Source: Cloacimonetes bacterium UBA5456 | GTDB taxonomy: Bacteria > Cloacimonadota > Cloacimonadia > Cloacimonadales > Cloacimonadaceae | Reading direction: 5' to 3' | Assembly (NCBI GenBank): GCA_002427325.1 | Contig: DIQS01000027.1 | Span: forward strand, 32,153 to 59,653 | DNA: 27,501 bases | Shown here: positions 15,141 to 23,037 of the stretch, one piece after another | Layout of the letters: every line of letters starts with the position of its first letter | How positions within the stretch are numbered: the stretch's first letter is position 1 | Position numbers and translations under genes: made by a program | Notes under the pieces: model-generated | What the model was told of the DNA's origin: nothing | Seen by the model: only the letters and a program-made list of their open reading frames with translations | Databases searched by the model: none

Positions 15141-15733
15141 AGAATATTATATTATTAATTATTGCATCGTTAATTCTAAGCTCGTGCTTTATGGGCTCTT
15201 CCTTGCTTTTTATGGAGTCTGAGATTCAGGATAAGCCAAATCTCGTCTTAAACCCGAGCTTTGACGCATATTCCTTTGCGGGTACAGATGCCCTCAGAGG
15301 CTGGACAATATATACAAAACCGGATGATAGCGAGTTCAATAAAATCAGGATAGACCCCATGCAATCCATAGATGGAGACACATCTCTGCGCATTGATGCA
15401 TCGAACAAGGACGTAGTCATAATATCGGATTCATTTGATGTGCGTCGCTATGGCGGATATTATTCGCGCATTAGATTCAAGACTGATAGCCCACAGCCTC
15501 CACAGGCTCGCTTACGCTTGACTGCCTTCAAAGGGAACGGCAAAATCACCAACCGCTTTAGTAAGAAGATGAAGCTTGGTCAGGAGTGGAACACGACGTC
15601 GATAAGTGCGGGCTTTCTCAAACCGGGCGCAAAGTTCGGACGAGTCTCCATCGAAATCCCTGCCTTCAAAGAAGGAAGTGTTTGGATCGATGATACGGGA
15701 TGCTGGGAAGTTCATGGATTTAGGATAGACTAA
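15137..15733 (+). CDS. Lipoprotein with carbohydrate-binding-module-like domain, coupled to rodA
   Basis: 198 residues. The signal MKNIILLIIASLILSSC has lipobox LSSC (Cys17). The mature part opens with NLVLNPSFDAYSFAGTDALR followed by GWTIY and later DGDTSLRIDASN, the layout of CBM4/9-like jelly-roll modules, and ends with a strand-rich SVWIDDTGCWEV. The Phe after Cys17 gives no inner-membrane retention signal of the Asp+2 type. The ATG lies within the rodA stop (ATGA), so it should be made in step with RodA. A role in binding peptidoglycan or another glycan near the elongation machinery is inference. No enzyme motif was seen. Confidence 0.75.
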   Translation: MKNIILLIIASLILSSCFMGSSLLFMESEIQDKPNLVLNPSFDAYSFAGTDALRGWTIYTKPDDSEFNKIRIDPMQSIDGDTSLRIDASNKDVVIISDSFDVRRYGGYYSRIRFKTDSPQPPQARLRLTAFKGNGKITNRFSKKMKLGQEWNTTSISAGFLKPGAKFGRVSIEIPAFKEGSVWIDDTGCWEVHGFRID

Positions 15734-15740
15734 GCTTGGC

Positions 15741-15807
15741 TTTCATCTTACACCTTTCTCATCGACTTCTATGCGAGCTTGGGTAGTGGTGAGCAGCGAA
15801 GATGAAA
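15741..15807 (+). promoter_or_regulatory. Inverted repeat that could occlude the next start codon
   Basis: TTTCATCTT (15741-15749) is perfectly complementary to AAGATGAAA (15799-15807), which contains the ATG at 15802. CACC (15751-15754) can also pair with GGTG (15788-15791). In mRNA this would bury the start region of the radical SAM gene, which also has only a weak ribosome-binding sequence. Confidence 0.3.
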
Positions 15808-17187
15808 AAGATCTTGTTTTTTGCGCTCAATAGTAGCTGGAGTCAATCCAACCTCGCGCTCAAATACATGCGTCAGATGGTCTCCGGCATGGATTACACG
15901 CTCATCGAGCATAGTGCAACCCTGAGCGAACCTTTGACGCATGTGCTTGCTGATGTATATGCCCTAAAGCCGGAAGTGATCTGTCTTTCGGCTTATATTT
16001 GGAACAGGCTGAGCCTGCAAAGAATAGCGAGTGAGCTTGGTAAAGTCTTGCCGGAAACTCTCTTCGTTGTGGGCGGTCCCGAGGCTTATGCCTTCGAGGG
16101 AATGCAGTCTTGCCTGGTCATCAAGGGCGCGGGAGAAGCGGCTTTTCATGCTCTGGCAGAAACTGGTTTTGACCCCTCTTTCGACGTCTCCATTATTGCA
16201 CATTTACCACTTTCAGATATCCCCTTTCCCTATAACGAGGCTGATCTTGCCGAGCTCGAAGACCATCTTGTCTATTATGAATGCTATCGCGGCTGTCCAT
16301 ATCATTGCGTTTACTGCCTTTCTGCCTCAGACGAGCGCAAGGAACTGAGGTTTGATCTGAATAAACCCGAAGAAAAAGAGAGACTGATTGCTGAACTCAA
16401 TGCACTTTCTGCACTAAAGCCCAGAACGCTGAAGTTCATCGATCGCAGCTTCAATATCCACAAAGACCTCGCCCATTTGATTTGGGATTATGCCATCAAA
16501 AGTCATGCCAAACACGACTTTCACTTTGAGATCTATCCCGACCTACTCTCGGATGAAGATATCGCCCTTCTCTCCAAAGCACCGGAGAATCGTATCCGTT
16601 TTGAAATCGGCATACAGAGCGTGAACGAAGATGTTCTCTTGCGCAGCGGACGCAAGTCTGACTGGCAAAAGAGTCGCCACTATCTGAATAGATTGAGAGA
16701 GGAAACCAAGGTGCGCATCCATGCGGACTTGCTTGTGGGCTTGCCGGGGGGGGACTTTCAGAGCGTCATCCATTCGCTGAATGAGCTTTGTAAGACTCGT
16801 CCCGCAGCGGTGCAGCTCGGCATGCTCAAGGTCTTGCCGGATACTCCGATGCTTGAGATTGCCCACGCAAGAGGCTACCAATGGCTGGACGATCCGCCTT
16901 ATCAGATACTCAAAAGCGATGCGCTGAGCTATGATGAAATCTGCTATTTGGACGATCTCGCCCATCTTTTGAGTTTGTATTGGAACAAAGAGGAATTTGC
17001 TGAGCTTTGGGACGAGCTTTTGGATGAGTTTTCTGCGCGGGAAATCCTTGAGACACTCATGCAGCTGCACCAGGAACAAAAGCAGCCCTATCACAGTATT
17101 TCACGGCTTCATCGCGAGCAAAATATGCAAGAAGCAAAGGCTCGTCTTCGCGCTTCTATAAAGACTTCCAATTTTTTAGTTGACTGA
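15802..17187 (+). CDS. B12-binding-domain radical SAM protein (DUF4080 type)
   Basis: 461 residues. The N-terminal 130 residues form a Rossmann-like B12-binding-type domain (VICLSAYIWNRLSLQRIASE, VVGGPEAYAFEG, then VIKGAGEAAFHAL), but no DxHxxG motif was seen, so lower-axial histidine ligation of cobalamin is not indicated. The radical SAM core begins ECYRGCPYHCVYC with cluster ligands C165, C169 and C172. It continues through KFIDRSFNIHKDLAHLI and EIGIQSVNEDVLLRSGR to HADLLVGLPGGDF. The remaining C-terminal 130 residues fit the DUF4080 accessory region. The reaction is unknown. No strong ribosome-binding sequence precedes the ATG. It lies 68 bases after the rodA-linked lipoprotein and may be transcribed with it. 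Confidence 0.88.
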   Translation: MKKILFFALNSSWSQSNLALKYMRQMVSGMDYTLIEHSATLSEPLTHVLADVYALKPEVICLSAYIWNRLSLQRIASELGKVLPETLFVVGGPEAYAFEGMQSCLVIKGAGEAAFHALAETGFDPSFDVSIIAHLPLSDIPFPYNEADLAELEDHLVYYECYRGCPYHCVYCLSASDERKELRFDLNKPEEKERLIAELNALSALKPRTLKFIDRSFNIHKDLAHLIWDYAIKSHAKHDFHFEIYPDLLSDEDIALLSKAPENRIRFEIGIQSVNEDVLLRSGRKSDWQKSRHYLNRLREETKVRIHADLLVGLPGGDFQSVIHSLNELCKTRPAAVQLGMLKVLPDTPMLEIAHARGYQWLDDPPYQILKSDALSYDEICYLDDLAHLLSLYWNKEEFAELWDELLDEFSAREILETLMQLHQEQKQPYHSISRLHREQNMQEAKARLRASIKTSNFLVD

Positions 17188-17204
17188 TTTTTAGTTTATA
17201 TAAT
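17180..17204 (+). promoter_or_regulatory. Probable dapA operon promoter
   Basis: A perfect -10 TATAAT (17199-17204) lies in an AT-rich stretch just after the radical SAM stop. The only -35-like box is TTGACT (17180-17185), with a short 13-base spacer. Initiation is expected near 17211. Confidence 0.5.
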
Positions 17205-17213
17205 GATTGAAAT

Positions 17214-17240
17214 GGGATATTGGGACGATCGTCCTATCCC
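17214..17240 (+). promoter_or_regulatory. Inverted repeat/hairpin in the dapA leader
   Basis: GGGATA (17214-17219) and TATCCC (17235-17240) bracket the perfect 12-bp palindrome GGACGATCGTCC (17223-17234). In RNA this forms a long stem with a TTG bulge and a GATC loop. It lies directly after the expected start site, about 40 bases before the dapA ribosome-binding sequence, and so could be an operator or a 5'-stabilising hairpin. Confidence 0.5.
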
Positions 17241-17282
17241 CCAAGACTTAAAGAACAAGTAATTATTCCCTGAGGAGGAGAT

Positions 17283-18158
17283 ATGCTGCAAGGTTCATAT
17301 GTTGCTTTGGTGACGCCTTTTAAAGATGGGAGCATCGATTGGAACGCTCTCGAAGGATTAATAGAATATCAGTTGGAAAATAAGACCCATGGCATCTTGC
17401 TTTTGGGAACAACGGCGGAGACGGCTGCACTTGCATCGGACGAGAAAGACGCGCTGCTCAGATTTGCTATGCAAAAGATTGGCGGAAGGGTTCCCGTGAT
17501 GATCGGAACCGGCACGAATAACCTCAGCCAGACCCTTTCAAACACCAAGAAGGCGATGGAATTGGGCGCAGATTCCGCTCTCGTGATCACCCCATATTAC
17601 ATCAAGCCCACCCAAAACGGACTCTATGAATACTACAAAGAGCTCGCCCAAAAGGTTAATATCCCAATCGTTATCTACAACGTTCCCGGCCGCACATCGG
17701 TGAATATGGATGCCGAGACCACCGTGAGGCTGGCGCATGATTTTAAGAACATCAAAGGGCTCAAAGACGCCAGTGGAAACATGACGCAAACCACTACCAT
17801 CATCAGAGATGCACCGCAAGACTTCAGCGTTCTCAGCGGAGAAGACGCACTGAATATGTGCATCATGGCAACCGGCGGCAAGGGCTGCATCTCGGTTACG
17901 GCAAACGTTGCGCCAAAGCTGCTCAGTGAACACATCGAGACCTGCCTCAAAGGCGACTACACTCTCGCCGCAAAGCAGAATCTACACTTAGCAAAACTCA
18001 ACGCACTCATGTTCATCGAGACCAACCCCATCCCCGCCAAGGAAAGCCTGCACATGATGGGCAAGCTCAAGCTCGAATTTCGCCTACCTATGTATCCCCT
18101 CAAGGATGAAAACCGCAAAATCCTCAAGCAGGGACTCAAAGAATATAAATTAATATAA
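17283..18158 (+). CDS. dapA: 4-hydroxy-tetrahydrodipicolinate synthase
   Basis: 291 residues, standard length. It condenses pyruvate with L-aspartate semialdehyde, the first committed step to diaminopimelate and lysine. Visible catalytic residues: Schiff-base lysine K161 in GLKDASGN, Y132 and R137 in YNVPGRT, and T43-T44 in the GTTAE loop. The usual loop is GTTGE; here the glycine is alanine (A45), a conspicuous but possibly tolerated change. Within the wider DHDPS/NAL family, related aldolases have other substrates, so KDG- or NAL-type activity is a less likely alternative. AGGAGG precedes the ATG. It is the first gene after the 17199 promoter, with the M16 protease gene 18 bases downstream. 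Confidence 0.9.
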   Translation: MLQGSYVALVTPFKDGSIDWNALEGLIEYQLENKTHGILLLGTTAETAALASDEKDALLRFAMQKIGGRVPVMIGTGTNNLSQTLSNTKKAMELGADSALVITPYYIKPTQNGLYEYYKELAQKVNIPIVIYNVPGRTSVNMDAETTVRLAHDFKNIKGLKDASGNMTQTTTIIRDAPQDFSVLSGEDALNMCIMATGGKGCISVTANVAPKLLSEHIETCLKGDYTLAAKQNLHLAKLNALMFIETNPIPAKESLHMMGKLKLEFRLPMYPLKDENRKILKQGLKEYKLI

Positions 18159-18176
18159 ACATTAGAAGGATATATC

Positions 18177-21098
18177 ATGGAAAACAAAGTAACACATGGA
18201 TTCGGACTCACACGCCGCCAAGAGATCAAAGAGATCGGCGCAACGATTAACTACTATAAACACCTCAAAAGCGGGGCAGAGTTGATTTACCTCGAAAATG
18301 AGGATAATAACAAGGTCTTTAATATCACTTTTAGAACCGTTCCCGAGGACGACACGGGATGCCCGCACATCCTTGAACACTCGGTGCTCAACGGCAGTAA
18401 GAACTTCCCCGCCAAAGGCACCTTTATGGAGCTCATCAAGGGGAGCCTAAACACCTTCATCAACGCCATGACCTCCTCGGATTGGACTTCATATCCCGTT
18501 GCTTCTACGAACGATAAGGACTTCATCAACCTCATGCGCGTCTATCTCGACGCCGTGCTCAATCCGCTTATCTATGAAGACCCCAGAATCTTGCAACAAG
18601 AAGGCTGGCACTATGAACTCTTTGATAAAGAAGGAGAGATCAACTATCGCGGCGTGGTCTATAACGAGATGAAAGGTGCTTTTTCCTCTGTGGATAGCAT
18701 CATCGTCAGAAGCAGCACCAATGCTCAATTCCCGGACACCCCCTATGGCTTTGAAAGCGGCGGTGATCCTGACGCCATCCCTCAGCTCACTCAAGAGAAG
18801 TTTGCCGAGTTCCACAGCAAATATTACCACCCCTCAAATAGCCTGCTCTGGCTCTATGGCGATATCAATCTCGACGAGACGCTGAAGATCATCAACGACA
18901 GCTATCTCAAAGACTTCGATGATCCTAAGATCGAGATCAGCTTCCCCATGCAAAAGCCTTTTGCAGAGCCCAAGAAACTCACCATGCAATATCCTTTGGG
19001 CGACGACATGGAGATCGAGGGCGAATATCACATGACCTTGAACTACAGCTATGGCCGCGCTACTGACCCCCATCTCGGCACGAGCTTGCAGATCTTGGCA
19101 GAACTCTTGATGAACACTCCAGCCAGCCCCTTGAAGCTTGCCATCAGACAATCCGGACTCTGCAAAGACTCCATGATCTATGCCCGTGCAGACGTGGTTC
19201 AGCCCACCATACACATCATCCTCAAACAGATCAAGAAAGATGATTTGCCCAAGCTTAGCGAGCTGATCAATCAAGAGATGCAGCGCATCGCCCGTGAAGG
19301 CTTTGACAAGAAACTTATCGAAGCAACCTTGAATGCACGCGAATTTTCCCTGCGTGAAGCCCAGATGCAAAACTTCCCCAAAGGATTGTTTTATAGCCTG
19401 AGCTCCATAGGTCAGTGGATACACGGCGGCGACCCCATCGTTGACTTGGCTTTTGAAGGCTATTTAGCCCACCTACGCAAAGGTATCACCGAGCCGCTCT
19501 ATGAGAAGCTTTTGGAAGAAGTGTTGCTCAAAAATAAGCACAGAAGTGAGATAGTCTTTGAGCCCGTTCCCGGCATGATTGCTGCCGGCGAAGAGCGCGT
19601 AAGAAAAGAGCTGGAAGACTATAAAAACAGCCTCTCCGAGAAAGAGATAGAAGAGCTCATCGAGATGAATATCAAGCTCAAAGAGTGGCAAGAAACGCCC
19701 GACAGCGAAGAAGACATGCTCAAGATTCCGATGCTTAGCCTCAGCGACGTGGATACCAAGGCAAACTTCCACGAGCCTATCGTCGAGAAGAAAGAGGGCT
19801 GGACACTGCTGAAGAACCCAGTGCACACCAACGGCATCGTCTATATCGCCGGCTATCTCGATCTGGCTCACGCTCCCGCGGAAGACATCCCCTGGATTCG
19901 CCTCTATTCCCAACTTTTGGGACAAATCGAGAGCGAAAACTATGGTATTGCCGAGCTGAATAACGAGATTCGCAACAACACCGGCGGGATTTCTCTGAAT
20001 GCCGGCGTCTATTCCGAAGTGGATAACCCCAACATAGTCATGCCCAAACTCGTGCTTTCCGGAAAGGCAGTTGCCGCTAAAACACCACAGTTAATCAAGC
20101 TCATGGCAGAATTTATCCTGCGCCCGCTCTTCAAGGATGAAGGCAGGATCAAGAGTCTCATCAGCGAATTTAAGGCAGGCGCCGAACAGCGCACGATGAG
20201 CGTGGGACACGGCGTAGCGATCACTCGCATGTTGGCCTATGTTTCCAAGCTTCACAAAACTCAAGACAGTTTCACCGGCTTGGGGTATCTGCATTTCCTC
20301 AGCGATGTCGAAAAGCAGATGGAAAGCGATATGGCAGGCATCATCGCCAAGCTCAATGAAGTGCAAAAACGCTATCTGATCAAGGACAATCTCGTGCTTA
20401 GCCTCACCGCAAACGAAGAACTTATCCCTGCCGCACAAGCAGAGCTGGATAAACTCCTTCCTCAGCTAAGTCAAGAGAGCTATGCCGCAGCAAAAGAAGC
20501 TGCAAGCCCCGCAATGAAGAAAGAAGGCATCACCGCCCCGATCAAGGTTCAATATGTGGTCAAAGGCGGAGATTTCCGCAAAAAAGGCTACAAATATTCC
20601 GGCAAGATGATGGTCTTGGGCAGCATTCTCAGCACCGAACATCTCTATAAGGAATTGCGCGTCAAAGGCGGTGCCTATGGCGGTGGCGGAGGCTTCCGTC
20701 AGGACGGACTGATGTTCTTCTATTCCTATCGTGATCCAAACTTGCAGGAAAGCCTCGAGGTCTATAACGGTGTTGCAGATTCACTGAGAGCTTTCGACGT
20801 AAACAGACGCGAGATGGATAAATTTATCCTCGGCGTAATCTCCTCTTTGGATTATCCCAAAACACCTGAGACCATTGGCGTGGAAGCCGGAGTGAACTAT
20901 ATCACCGGCATGAACAAAGAGCTAACTCAAAAGATTCGCGATGAAGTGCTTTCTACGAATGTGGAAGACATCAGAGGCTTTGCAGAGATAATCGAAAAGG
21001 TTATGGCAGACAATCACTATGTGGTTGTCGGCAGCGAAACCAAGGTCAAAGAAAACTCTGCACTCTTCGACGAAATCATCCCCGTCATCAAGAAGTGA
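18177..21098 (+). CDS. Presequence protease-like M16C zinc metallopeptidase
   Basis: 973 residues, the expected length for the PreP/M16C family. The inverted zinc-binding motif HxxEH is present as HILEH (H64, E67, H68) in GCPHILEHSVLNGS, with the third ligand E164 in VYNEMKGAFSS. The two halves form a closed chamber. The C-terminal half has GGAYGGGGGF, which corresponds to the substrate-binding Arg/Tyr region of these enzymes, and a central coiled linker (about 480-520, KELEDYKNSLSEKEIEELIE). There is no signal peptide, so it probably degrades peptides in the cytoplasm. AGAAGGA sits upstream of the ATG. Its stop overlaps the GTG start of rsgA. The codon pattern resembles its neighbours. Confidence 0.94.
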   Translation: MENKVTHGFGLTRRQEIKEIGATINYYKHLKSGAELIYLENEDNNKVFNITFRTVPEDDTGCPHILEHSVLNGSKNFPAKGTFMELIKGSLNTFINAMTSSDWTSYPVASTNDKDFINLMRVYLDAVLNPLIYEDPRILQQEGWHYELFDKEGEINYRGVVYNEMKGAFSSVDSIIVRSSTNAQFPDTPYGFESGGDPDAIPQLTQEKFAEFHSKYYHPSNSLLWLYGDINLDETLKIINDSYLKDFDDPKIEISFPMQKPFAEPKKLTMQYPLGDDMEIEGEYHMTLNYSYGRATDPHLGTSLQILAELLMNTPASPLKLAIRQSGLCKDSMIYARADVVQPTIHIILKQIKKDDLPKLSELINQEMQRIAREGFDKKLIEATLNAREFSLREAQMQNFPKGLFYSLSSIGQWIHGGDPIVDLAFEGYLAHLRKGITEPLYEKLLEEVLLKNKHRSEIVFEPVPGMIAAGEERVRKELEDYKNSLSEKEIEELIEMNIKLKEWQETPDSEEDMLKIPMLSLSDVDTKANFHEPIVEKKEGWTLLKNPVHTNGIVYIAGYLDLAHAPAEDIPWIRLYSQLLGQIESENYGIAELNNEIRNNTGGISLNAGVYSEVDNPNIVMPKLVLSGKAVAAKTPQLIKLMAEFILRPLFKDEGRIKSLISEFKAGAEQRTMSVGHGVAITRMLAYVSKLHKTQDSFTGLGYLHFLSDVEKQMESDMAGIIAKLNEVQKRYLIKDNLVLSLTANEELIPAAQAELDKLLPQLSQESYAAAKEAASPAMKKEGITAPIKVQYVVKGGDFRKKGYKYSGKMMVLGSILSTEHLYKELRVKGGAYGGGGGFRQDGLMFFYSYRDPNLQESLEVYNGVADSLRAFDVNRREMDKFILGVISSLDYPKTPETIGVEAGVNYITGMNKELTQKIRDEVLSTNVEDIRGFAEIIEKVMADNHYVVVGSETKVKENSALFDEIIPVIKK

Positions 21099-22159
21099 GA
21101 CAAAAAGATAAGAAACGAAATATAAGATATCGCGGCAGGCTGCGCAATATCAGCCTGCCCGATGTTGATATCCTGGATTCCGAGCCGGAATTTACCGACT
21201 ATAAAACCGAGCGAAAGGATTCCAAGCGGGATAACATCTACAAGAGCGATGCCGTCCTCAAAGAAGGGCGCGTGATGGAGATCATGAGCAACTACAATTG
21301 CAGCGTTCAACTGGCTGATGAACTCATCTCAGCCTCCATCAGTGGCAGGCTCAAACAATTTAAATCCCGCGCTACGGGCATTCTCGCTGTGGGCGATTAT
21401 GTTCAAGTAGATGTCTCCCAAAAGCCGGACTATCGCGTGGAAAACATCCTGCCGCGCACCAACAGCCTCATCCGCTATAGCGGCGGCACTTTCCAAAAAG
21501 AGATTCCCCTCGCCGCAAATATCGATAGACTCATCATCACCGTTTCTTGGCGCAAGCCCATCTTCAAAGCAGGGCTGATTGACCGTTATCTCATCCTCGC
21601 AAACCTACACAAAGTGAAGCCCATCCTCGTGATGAACAAGGTTGACCTCTGCGAATATCGCGAGGATATCGACGAAGAACTCTCCCAATATCGCCAACTG
21701 GGAATCAAGACCATCCTCACCTCAGCCGTCACCCAAGAGGGGATAGACGAGCTCAAAGATGAGCTGAAAGGGAAGGACAGCGTGTTTTCCGGACACTCCG
21801 GCGCCGGCAAAAGCTCACTGATCAACGTCCTGATGCCCGGGCTGGAATTGCTTACCGCCCCCGTCAGCGAATACAACGAAAAGGGCAAACATACGACCAC
21901 GCAAGCGGTGATGATCCCTTGGGACTTTAGCGGACATCTCATCGACACTCCCGGGATCAAGACCATCAACCTGCATCGCGATCTCAAAGAACTCTTGCCC
22001 AAGCTTTTTCCCGGCTTCGATCGCCTCTATCCCAAATGCAAGTTTAGAGATTGCAGCCACATCCATGAGGAAGGTTGCGCCGTCATTGCCGCGGTGGAAA
22101 ACGACGAACTTCACATTGAAAGATATGATTCTTACCTTTGGATTTTAGATAATATATGA
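21095..22159 (+). CDS. rsgA: Ribosome small-subunit biogenesis GTPase RsgA
   Basis: 354 residues. It shows the circularly permuted GTPase order: an OB domain (about 56-115, RVMEIMSNYNCSVQLADELI), G4 MNKVD near 181, G1 SGHSGAGKSS (G233-S241), G3 IDTPGI, then a zinc domain with C315, C320, H322 and C328. It releases late assembly factors from the 30S subunit in a GTP-dependent manner. The start is a GTG overlapping the preceding TGA. This gives a basic N-terminal extension of about 55 residues like that of E. coli RsgA, so I keep the long form, although an internal ATG at residue 61 exists inside the OB domain. Its stop overlaps nadK (ATGA). Confidence 0.94.
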   Translation: MRQKDKKRNIRYRGRLRNISLPDVDILDSEPEFTDYKTERKDSKRDNIYKSDAVLKEGRVMEIMSNYNCSVQLADELISASISGRLKQFKSRATGILAVGDYVQVDVSQKPDYRVENILPRTNSLIRYSGGTFQKEIPLAANIDRLIITVSWRKPIFKAGLIDRYLILANLHKVKPILVMNKVDLCEYREDIDEELSQYRQLGIKTILTSAVTQEGIDELKDELKGKDSVFSGHSGAGKSSLINVLMPGLELLTAPVSEYNEKGKHTTTQAVMIPWDFSGHLIDTPGIKTINLHRDLKELLPKLFPGFDRLYPKCKFRDCSHIHEEGCAVIAAVENDELHIERYDSYLWILDNI

Positions 22160-23037
22160 AACATTTTGCCGTATTCATCAACCCCATGTTTGGGGATAAA
22201 GACAGCATCTTTGAGCTTTTGCTGCGTCTCTTAGAACAAGAGAAATCTCGCAATGCCGGCTCAGAATTGCTTTTTTATGGCGACCTTGCCCAAGCGGAAA
22301 TGCTGCGCCATCCCGTGATCCCCATCGATTTTAGTGCTGAAAAGTGCTCCGCTGAGATTGACTGCATTTTGGTCTTTGGCGGAGACGGCACCATCCTGCG
22401 CGCCAAGGATCTCGCGCTCAAAACCGGCGCTCCCATTCTCGGCATCAATTTAGGCTATTTAGGATTTCTCTCAGAGAGCACCCTGCCGGAGATCAGCCGC
22501 TCCATCCGCGATCTCATCGAAGGGCGATATAGTCTTTTAGGACGTATGCTCATCGAATGCACGCTCAAGCGTAAAGGCCAGCCTCCCATCACTTTGGAGG
22601 CGCTCAACGATGCCGTGGTCTATAAGGGCTCAAATCCTGGGCTCATCAATGCGCGCATCTTTGCCAACAAGCGTTATGTCTTTGACATGCGATGCGATGG
22701 CGTGATCGTTTGCACACCTACGGGCTCCACCGCCTACTCTCTTGCAGCCGGCGGCCCCATCCTCGCTCCCCAGATGAAAGCGATGGTCTTGACTCCGCTG
22801 AATCCGCACCTTTTAACCATCCGCCCCCTCGTTTTTTCTGCCGAAGAAAAGCTCACCCTGAGGATATATAAACTCACAGAGCAAGCCTGGCTGCAGGTGG
22901 ATGGAGCGAATATCTGCCCCATCCAAGAGAACGATGAGATCGCCATCACGGCTTCTAAACGCAGTGTTAATTTCATCAAGCTAAACAATCGTAGCTTCTA
23001 TCGCATCTTACGCAATAAGATGCATTTGGGTAAGTGA
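22156..23037 (+). CDS. nadK: NAD kinase
   Basis: 293 residues. It phosphorylates NAD to NADP. Family motifs are all visible: FGGDGTILRA (catalytic D77), the acidic ALNDAVVYKG, RCDGVIVCTPTGSTAYSLAA, and the C-terminal LQVDGANICPI. Cytoplasmic. It starts in an ATGA overlap with rsgA and ends in an overlap with recN. The nadK-recN adjacency is also seen in E. coli and many other bacteria, which supports both identifications. Confidence 0.96.
   Translation: MKHFAVFINPMFGDKDSIFELLLRLLEQEKSRNAGSELLFYGDLAQAEMLRHPVIPIDFSAEKCSAEIDCILVFGGDGTILRAKDLALKTGAPILGINLGYLGFLSESTLPEISRSIRDLIEGRYSLLGRMLIECTLKRKGQPPITLEALNDAVVYKGSNPGLINARIFANKRYVFDMRCDGVIVCTPTGSTAYSLAAGGPILAPQMKAMVLTPLNPHLLTIRPLVFSAEEKLTLRIYKLTEQAWLQVDGANICPIQENDEIAITASKRSVNFIKLNNRSFYRILRNKMHLGK

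Noticed and set aside
15734..15801. Terminator between the rodA-linked lipoprotein and the radical SAM gene
   Set aside because: No GC-rich stem followed by T residues; readthrough is likely.
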